Position numbers and translations under genes: made by a program
The notes under the pieces: generated by a model
Told to the model about the DNA's origin: nothing
The model's input: the letters and a program-made list of their open reading frames with translations, nothing else
The model's database searches: none
Assembly (NCBI GenBank): GCA_964622315.1
Contig: CAZUOY010000001.1
Coordinates: 1-64,000, forward strand
Source: JAYFNU01 sp964622315
GTDB lineage: Bacteria; Bacillota; Clostridia; Oscillospirales; Ruminococcaceae
Length of the DNA: 64,000 nucleotides
Reading direction: 5' to 3'
Part shown: positions 59,425 through 64,000 of the stretch, in pieces
Layout of the letters: each line of letters opens with the position of its first letter
How positions within the stretch are numbered: position 1 is the first letter of the stretch

Positions 59425-60705
59425 ATGTCAGATATGAAATTAACTAAGGAGCAGCAAGCTTTGCTGGACGGCGCGAAGGGTGAAACCGTGGCGAAGGTTA
59501 TGAAAACCCTTGTGCGCTACGGAGAAATCTTCGGCGCGACTAAGCTTGTTCCCGTAACAAGCAAATATGGGCATCTTGTAACCAGCTTCGGACTGTCTGT
59601 GATGAAGCCCGTTTACGGCTTAATGGACACGCTTATTGATGGCGGCGCTATTTCGGGGCAGAAGTTTACGATTGACCCGCGCCCGGTGGACAAAAAGGTG
59701 CCGTCCAACCTTATAGGCGACATTGTCTTTAAGGTTATGTACGGCGCGCAAAGCGATTATGAAAAACAGCTTGAGAAGATGGGGCTGTTGTCCGACGACG
59801 CTTTCAGCTGTACTTGCTATCTTGACGAATGTGGAAATAAGCCAGAAAAGGGCGAGGTGCTGAGCTGGGCGGAAAGCAGCGCTGTTGTCTACGCTAACAG
59901 CGTGCTCGGCGCACGTTGTAACAGGAACTCAGGAATAATTGAGCTTTTCGGAAGCATAGCGGGCTATGTGCCTTACTTTGGACTGCTTACAGACGACGGA
60001 CGAAAGGCAACATGGATAGTAGAAGTTAAAACCAAGGAGAAGCCCGAAGCGCAGATACTCGGAAGCGCTATCGGTATGAAGGTTATGGAGGACGTTCCTT
60101 ATGTCAAGGGACTCGACCGTTTCCTCGGAAATGAGCTTAACGCCGAAAACACCGCTTATCTCAAGGATTTTGGTGCGGCGACGGCGTCTAACGGCGCGGT
60201 TGGGCTCTACCATATAGACGGGCTTACTCCCGAAGCGAAGGAACAAAAGGAAAAGCTTATCGCGAAGGGCGCGAAGACCTACATAATCGACGAAGCAGAG
60301 CTTGAGAGGGTAAAGAACAGCTATCCCGTAATATGGAAGAATCCCTCAGCTAAACCGAAGCTTGCGTTTGTCGGCTGTCCGCACCTGTCTCTCGGTCAGC
60401 TTCATGACTGGACGGCAAAGCTCTCCTCGGCGCTTTCGGCGGCGGGAAGAAAGAAGGTTGCGGTGCCTACCGTCTTCACCTCCTCGCTACCCGTGCAAAA
60501 CGAGTTCAAAAAGACGGACGACTATAAAAAGCTTTGCGATATGGGCGTAACGCTTTCGTATATCTGTCCGCTCATGTATATGAACAACCCTGTCTGCGGC
60601 AAGCAGCCCGTAATTACCAACTCGAACAAGCTGCGCACCTATTCCGCCGCGCGTTACTATACCGACGCGGAGATACTGTCGATAATTTCGAAGGGAGGCA
60701 AATGA
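59425..60705 (+). CDS. Aconitase X large (catalytic) subunit
   Basis: 426 residues, AcnX catalytic domain (formerly DUF521). The start KLTKEQQALLDGAKGETVAKVMKTLVRYGEIFGATKLVPVTSKYG and the signature LSWAESSAVVYANSVLGARCNRNSGI near 150 identify it. The Cys residues in FSCTCYLDECG near 132 and GARCNR near 169, with CPH and CPL later, are candidates for Fe-S ligands. Known AcnX enzymes are cis-3-hydroxy-L-proline dehydratase in bacteria and a mevalonate 5-phosphate dehydratase in archaea; both dehydrate. The substrate here is not known, and the reductase in front of it suggests a different pathway. GGAGGGT precedes ATG 59425. Confidence 0.9.
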   Translation: MSDMKLTKEQQALLDGAKGETVAKVMKTLVRYGEIFGATKLVPVTSKYGHLVTSFGLSVMKPVYGLMDTLIDGGAISGQKFTIDPRPVDKKVPSNLIGDIVFKVMYGAQSDYEKQLEKMGLLSDDAFSCTCYLDECGNKPEKGEVLSWAESSAVVYANSVLGARCNRNSGIIELFGSIAGYVPYFGLLTDDGRKATWIVEVKTKEKPEAQILGSAIGMKVMEDVPYVKGLDRFLGNELNAENTAYLKDFGAATASNGAVGLYHIDGLTPEAKEQKEKLIAKGAKTYIIDEAELERVKNSYPVIWKNPSAKPKLAFVGCPHLSLGQLHDWTAKLSSALSAAGRKKVAVPTVFTSSLPVQNEFKKTDDYKKLCDMGVTLSYICPLMYMNNPVCGKQPVITNSNKLRTYSAARYYTDAEILSIISKGGK

Positions 60706-60706
60706 T

Positions 60707-61150
60707 ATGGCTAAATCCTTTAAGGGAAGACCTATTGTCGCTGGCAGCGTAAGTGCGTCGGCGCTTGTAAGCCGCGGTGGCTTTAACACCCTTGCAAGCT
60801 ACCAAAAGTCTCTTATGTTCGGCGACGAAAATGCGGTCTGTTCAGACCAGAACAACCCCGACTTATACGGAAAGGCTATGAAGGGTACGGCGCTATGCCT
60901 TCCGCAGACGATAGGCTCAACTACAGGCGGTCTTGTGCTTTATACTGCGGCTTCCTTCGGAAGATATCCCGCTTGTATGCTTTTCAGCAAGCCTATTGAT
61001 TCGCTTGCCGCGGCGGGCGCGGTGCTTGCGGACGTTTGGACGGATGCGGAAATGCCTGTAGTAGACAGTCTCGGAGACGATTTTCTTGATTTCGTTAAGG
61101 AAGGCGACAAGATAACCGTTTCACCCGACGGAACGGTAACCGTAGAATAG
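60707..61150 (+). CDS. Aconitase X small (swivel) subunit
   Basis: 147 residues from ATG 60707, with GGGAGG 8 nt upstream and only one base after the large-subunit stop. The sequence KGRPIVAGSVSASALVSRGGFN, then LCLPQTIGSTTGGLVLYTAA with the active-site Ser loop near 70, is the AcnX swivel domain (PF01989, formerly DUF126). In many organisms this domain is fused to the large subunit; here it is separate, as in several bacteria and archaea. Together they should form the heterodimeric dehydratase. The operon ends at a terminator directly downstream. Confidence 0.9.
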   Translation: MAKSFKGRPIVAGSVSASALVSRGGFNTLASYQKSLMFGDENAVCSDQNNPDLYGKAMKGTALCLPQTIGSTTGGLVLYTAASFGRYPACMLFSKPIDSLAAAGAVLADVWTDAEMPVVDSLGDDFLDFVKEGDKITVSPDGTVTVE

Positions 61151-61160
61151 AACAATAACA

Positions 61161-61189
61161 AAAAGCCTCGCCCTGTGGGCGAGGCTTTT
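61161..61189. terminator. Bidirectional intrinsic terminator
   Basis: AAAAGCCTCGCCC / GGGCGAGGCTTTT, a perfect 13-bp stem with a TGT loop between the convergent aconitase-X small-subunit and PBP1-GGDEF genes. Confidence 0.88.
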
Positions 61190-61198
61190 ATTGTTTAC

Positions 61199-63094
61199 TC
61201 AGCTTTGTCTGTCGGCCTTTTTTCTTTGCTTTGCTACATACATCTCCCTGTCAGCTTCGCTGATAAGGTCGGACAACGGAGTGCTTTCGTTCTGACTGCA
61301 GGTACGGAAGCCGAAGCTTACCGAAAGGGTGAAGCCGAGCTCCTCATTTTCGTTAATTGCGGTCAGCCGCCCGCTAATCTCATCCGCGAGCGATGACGCA
61401 ACGTCGGAGCCTCCGGGACCGAGAACGATAAACTCGTCTCCGCCGAAGCGGATAGGAAGCGCCTTGTCGGGACAGCTTGAGGTAATAGCCTGAGCAATCT
61501 TTTTGATTGCAATATCGCCGAACTCGTGACCGAGGTGGTCGTTTATCCATTTAAGTCCGTCGATATCTATGAAAATCACAAAGAAATCGTCGCCGCGTTT
61601 TATACATTCCTCATACAGCTTTTCGCCGTACTCCTTAAAGCCTAAGCGGTTGTAAAGCCCAGTAAAGGAATCAATGAGGGCAAGCGTCTGAAATTTTTTG
61701 CTGTATCGGTTAAGTATCGTGCGCTGGTGCATATTTTCGAACGCGTTTCCGAGCGAGGACAAAAGATTGATTCTAAGCGACGTCGCCAGCTGCATTGAAT
61801 AGGCGTCGGTTACGATATAGCCCATGTTTCGTCCCTGAAAATGAAGCGGCATAAAGAAATTAAAGGTGTTGTTGCGAAGCTTGGTCATCTCCTCGGGAAC
61901 AAGCTCGCGGGTGGGGAAGGGAATTTCAATTAGTTTATCCGAGCCGTCGTTAAAGTAGAAAAGGTGAGATTTATCCGAATAACCGCGGATTAATCGTTTG
62001 TCGTCGCTCGAACGGAACATGGATTTGTAAAAACCGTCGTCTATTACGAGCAGCGGCGAATTGGAGAAAAAGGTGGTAGAAAACTTGTTCAAGGAAGCAA
62101 GCATCGTTTCAAAATCCTTCGCCGAAAGCAACGTATCGGTAAGCTCCTTAGTTACCGAATAGGTGTTGTTGCTGGTAACGTTATTAATGTAAATACGCTT
62201 AATGTAATCAAGGTTACTTTCATACTGCTCCTCGTTACATCCGCAGCTTTCCGCGAGAACCAAGCGTCCGCGTATGGGGTTCTTGTGATTAATCTTCTCT
62301 CCGTTGGCTATTTTAAACATTGTATCAAGACATATATAGCCGAGCTCCTCTTTCGGACGGTCGAAGGTTGTGAATTTTATTTTATAGTGCTGTGAGAACT
62401 CGTAGTTGTCAAAGCCCGTTACAATAACATCGTTCGGCACGCCAATGCCGTTGTCGGTAAGAACATCGCAAACGCCCGCCGCCATAAAGTCATTTGCGCA
62501 GACAATTGCGTCGGGAAGCGGAAGCTGTCCTGTAACATAGCGCGCACCAACCGAAAGACCGTCGGCAAACTGGTAACGTCCGCTTATAATGCTTATGTTT
62601 TCCTTCGGGATATTGTGCTTTGCGGTTGTATCCAAAAATGCCTTCTGACGCTCCATGTTTTCCCTATCTGCGTCGGGCCCCGATATATAGTGAATTTTCT
62701 TGCATTTGTGCTTTGAAATTAAATGCTCTACAATCTGGCATATACCGTCGTAATTATCGACTCCAAGGAAATACGCTCTGTCGTCGCCGAGGTCATAATC
62801 CGCGAGCATAAGCGGAACGTTGTAGGCATTAATGTGGTTAACGAGCTTTTCAAGTACGCTCTTGTCATAGATGGAGTTTGCCACGATAATAGCGCCGTCA
62901 AAAAGGGATAGGTCTGGAAGATAGAAGATATTATACTCGCCGAAATTAACAGGCTTGTCGCCTTCAAATTCTCCATAAGAGGAAAACATAGAAACCTTAA
63001 TGCCGCCCTCAAGGGTACGGCGTTTCGCGCCTTCAAGGAAATATTTTGCCTGCTCCTCGGACCAATGTGAAACGAAAATCGCTATGTTCTTCAT
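61199..63094 (-). CDS. Cytoplasmic sugar-binding-type (PBP1/LacI-like) sensor with C-terminal GGDEF
   Basis: 631 residues from ATG 63094 (AAGAACATAGC follows; GGAG lies 12 nt and AGG 1 nt upstream); the longer in-frame start at 63157 would add a non-matching tail. Residues 1-285 are a LacI-type ligand-binding fold without a helix-turn-helix (IAIFVSHWSEEQAKYFLEGAKR, HYISGPDADRENMERQKAF, LPDAIVCANDFMAAGV, VTGFDNYEFSQ). Residues 290-450 are a linker of unknown type and 460-631 are GGDEF with an intact RFGGDEF near 549 and no RxxD site. No membrane segment or signal is present, so it should sense a cytoplasmic ligand and make c-di-GMP. The terminator-like hairpin at 63156 separates it from the GntR gene. 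Confidence 0.9.
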   Translation of the reverse strand: MKNIAIFVSHWSEEQAKYFLEGAKRRTLEGGIKVSMFSSYGEFEGDKPVNFGEYNIFYLPDLSLFDGAIIVANSIYDKSVLEKLVNHINAYNVPLMLADYDLGDDRAYFLGVDNYDGICQIVEHLISKHKCKKIHYISGPDADRENMERQKAFLDTTAKHNIPKENISIISGRYQFADGLSVGARYVTGQLPLPDAIVCANDFMAAGVCDVLTDNGIGVPNDVIVTGFDNYEFSQHYKIKFTTFDRPKEELGYICLDTMFKIANGEKINHKNPIRGRLVLAESCGCNEEQYESNLDYIKRIYINNVTSNNTYSVTKELTDTLLSAKDFETMLASLNKFSTTFFSNSPLLVIDDGFYKSMFRSSDDKRLIRGYSDKSHLFYFNDGSDKLIEIPFPTRELVPEEMTKLRNNTFNFFMPLHFQGRNMGYIVTDAYSMQLATSLRINLLSSLGNAFENMHQRTILNRYSKKFQTLALIDSFTGLYNRLGFKEYGEKLYEECIKRGDDFFVIFIDIDGLKWINDHLGHEFGDIAIKKIAQAITSSCPDKALPIRFGGDEFIVLGPGGSDVASSLADEISGRLTAINENEELGFTLSVSFGFRTCSQNESTPLSDLISEADREMYVAKQRKKADRQS

Positions 63095-63155
63095 ACCTGT
63101 CAGCAGCTCCAAGATATTATTTGTAATTATTGTACAATATTCTAACGTAAAAAAC

Positions 63156-63185
63156 AAATACTCCGCTCGAAAAAGCGAAGTATTT
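63156..63185 (-). terminator. Intrinsic terminator of the GntR operon
   Basis: On the minus strand AAATACTTCGCT / AGCGGAGTATTT form a 12-bp stem (one wobble), followed by TTTTTT (63149-63154). Confidence 0.78.
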
Positions 63186-63190
63186 GTAAC

Positions 63191-63556
63191 TTAATACAAT
63201 TTTTCAAACAAAATTTTTATATCCTCAAGAGAAAGCCCAAGCTCTTTGTAGTCCGCGGCGTCCTTTTTAATCCGCTGTTCGGCTATCTTCATGCGTTTGT
63301 CGTCCAGCTCCTTCGGGTGTAGCGGGGCTACGAAGCAGCCCTTTCCGGTCATGGTATATATAAAGCCAAGCCGCTCCAACTCCTCCCACGCCTTCTTTAC
63401 GGTTATAACGCTTATGCGAAGCTCAGCCGCCACTGTTCTTATCGGCGGAAGACAGCTGTCGCTTTCAAGCTCGCCGCGCATAATCTGAGCGGAAATCTGC
63501 TCATAAAGCTGTTGGTATATGGGTTTTTCCGAGGTGTTCAAAATTGTTACGTCCAT
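63191..63556 (-). CDS. GntR-family regulator, YtrA type
   Basis: 121 residues. Residues 8-75 are the GntR winged helix (KPIYQQLYEQISAQIMRGELESDSCLPPIRTVAAELRISVITVKKAWEELERLGFIYTMTGKGCFVA) and the short C-terminal tail with no ligand-binding domain marks the YtrA group. These usually repress an ABC transporter operon that follows or contains them. Here the gene overlaps the end of the membrane protein gene at 63556 by one base (TAATG), so it is cotranscribed. Effector unknown. Confidence 0.93.
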   Translation of the reverse strand: MDVTILNTSEKPIYQQLYEQISAQIMRGELESDSCLPPIRTVAAELRISVITVKKAWEELERLGFIYTMTGKGCFVAPLHPKELDDKRMKIAEQRIKKDAADYKELGLSLEDIKILFEKLY

Positions 63557-64000
63557 TACTTGATGTCTACTTGCTCAAACTTCTTTGAAGACACCTTGTA
63601 TGCGACGAACATAGCAAAAGAGTAGAAGACTATACCCACAATTAGTATGGGTATCTGCTTTACCACGAGCGCGGGTTCGCTTGTGTCAAGGCTCGCCTTG
63701 AGAGAAGGTACCATCTGAATTACCACCTCAGCGGCAATAACGAAGAAAGCCGTGGGAATGCTCGCAAGCACTAACGGTCTTCCTATATTAAAGCCCGTTT
63801 TGTAAAAGTTCGGGAAGTAAACCAGATTAAAAATGCCGAGCATTATGAAAACAAATCCAAAGAAGGCGACGTTAGCCTCAATGCCGACCTCGTTAAAGCC
63901 GACGGGGTTTATCCTTATACCAATAATAGCGAAGGGCACAGCGACTATAATGGAAAGCAGCTGTATAATCGAGGTGGAGAGGCAGCTCGCCAACACGATA
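63556..64000 (-). CDS. Membrane protein of a probable ABC-2-type transporter (5' end outside the window)
   Basis: The frame stays open to the window edge, so this is the C-terminal 148 or so residues. Four helices are visible (about IIQLLSIIVAVPFAIIGI, FGFVFIMLGIFNLVYF, LVLASIPTAFFVIAAEVVIQMV and IPILIVGIVFYSFAMFVAYKV), with a PNFYKTGFNIG loop between. The layout is like ABC_2 membrane subunits of the type controlled by YtrA-group regulators. The ATPase gene would be expected upstream of the window. The start and true length cannot be seen. Confidence 0.7.
   Translation of the reverse strand, partial: IVLASCLSTSIIQLLSIIVAVPFAIIGIRINPVGFNEVGIEANVAFFGFVFIMLGIFNLVYFPNFYKTGFNIGRPLVLASIPTAFFVIAAEVVIQMVPSLKASLDTSEPALVVKQIPILIVGIVFYSFAMFVAYKVSSKKFEQVDIK

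Noticed and set aside
1..64000. rRNA, tRNA, transposase, integrase or phage genes
   Set aside because: None was recognised on either strand; the window reads as ordinary chromosomal genes.

Overview
The window looks like a piece of a draft or metagenome-assembled genome of an anaerobic, Gram-positive-type Clostridia member, probably near Oscillospirales or Christensenellales; the order is a guess. Supporting signs are strong purine-rich ribosome binding sites with many TTG/GTG starts, near-consensus TTGACA-N17-TATAAT promoters, lipoprotein signal peptides, a Bacillus-type LexA box, a group-B-like [FeFe] hydrogenase, YtrA-type GntR and LacI regulators, and GH94 phosphorylases. Three runs of N (5164-5185, 40936-40945, 48616-48715) are assembly gaps; two of them split genes. 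I saw no rRNA, tRNA, CRISPR array, transposase or prophage gene.

Layout. 1-4842: the 3' part of carB fused in frame to a dapF-like domain, then a membrane protein. 4897-11107: a stand-alone sugar-binding-type (PBP1) domain facing a giant membrane PAS/GGDEF/EAL protein. 11232-18207: a sugar block with cellobiose phosphorylase, a divergent LacI repressor with matched operators, ROK glucokinase, a Gfo/Idh/MocA oxidoreductase and a PfkB kinase. 18236-22893: two membrane proteins flanking phosphopentomutase. 23132-29124: an opp-type peptide ABC transporter whose binding protein appears circularly permuted. 29278-36268: MATE and MFS exporters, a ferritin-like protein, a nitroreductase, an alpha/beta hydrolase and a coiled-coil protein. 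36400-39759: a P-loop kinase, a DUF2087 protein, a membrane GGDEF protein and an SOS-controlled DinB. 39902-42579: a ZIP metal transporter, a small membrane protein and the hydrogenase. 42610-46827: a Gld-like ABC operon on the minus strand. 47041-50826: small genes around a tandem hairpin array. 50866-57190: a second GH94 phosphorylase and an HPt plus GGDEF/REC/EAL pair. 57345-61150: an operon of an old-yellow-enzyme-type reductase with both aconitase-X subunits. 61199-64000: a PBP1-GGDEF protein, a GntR regulator and the end of a membrane protein gene.

How it fits together. Phosphorolysis of beta-linked disaccharides (two GH94 enzymes), glucokinase and a PfkB kinase fit an anaerobe living on plant or host glycans and peptides. 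Four proteins with GGDEF and/or EAL domains, plus an HPt partner and a lone PBP1 domain, make c-di-GMP signalling a strong theme.

The most unusual items are the permuted OppA, the CarB-DapF fusion whose DapF part lacks the first catalytic cysteine, the aconitase-X/ene-reductase operon, and the paired LacI operators.
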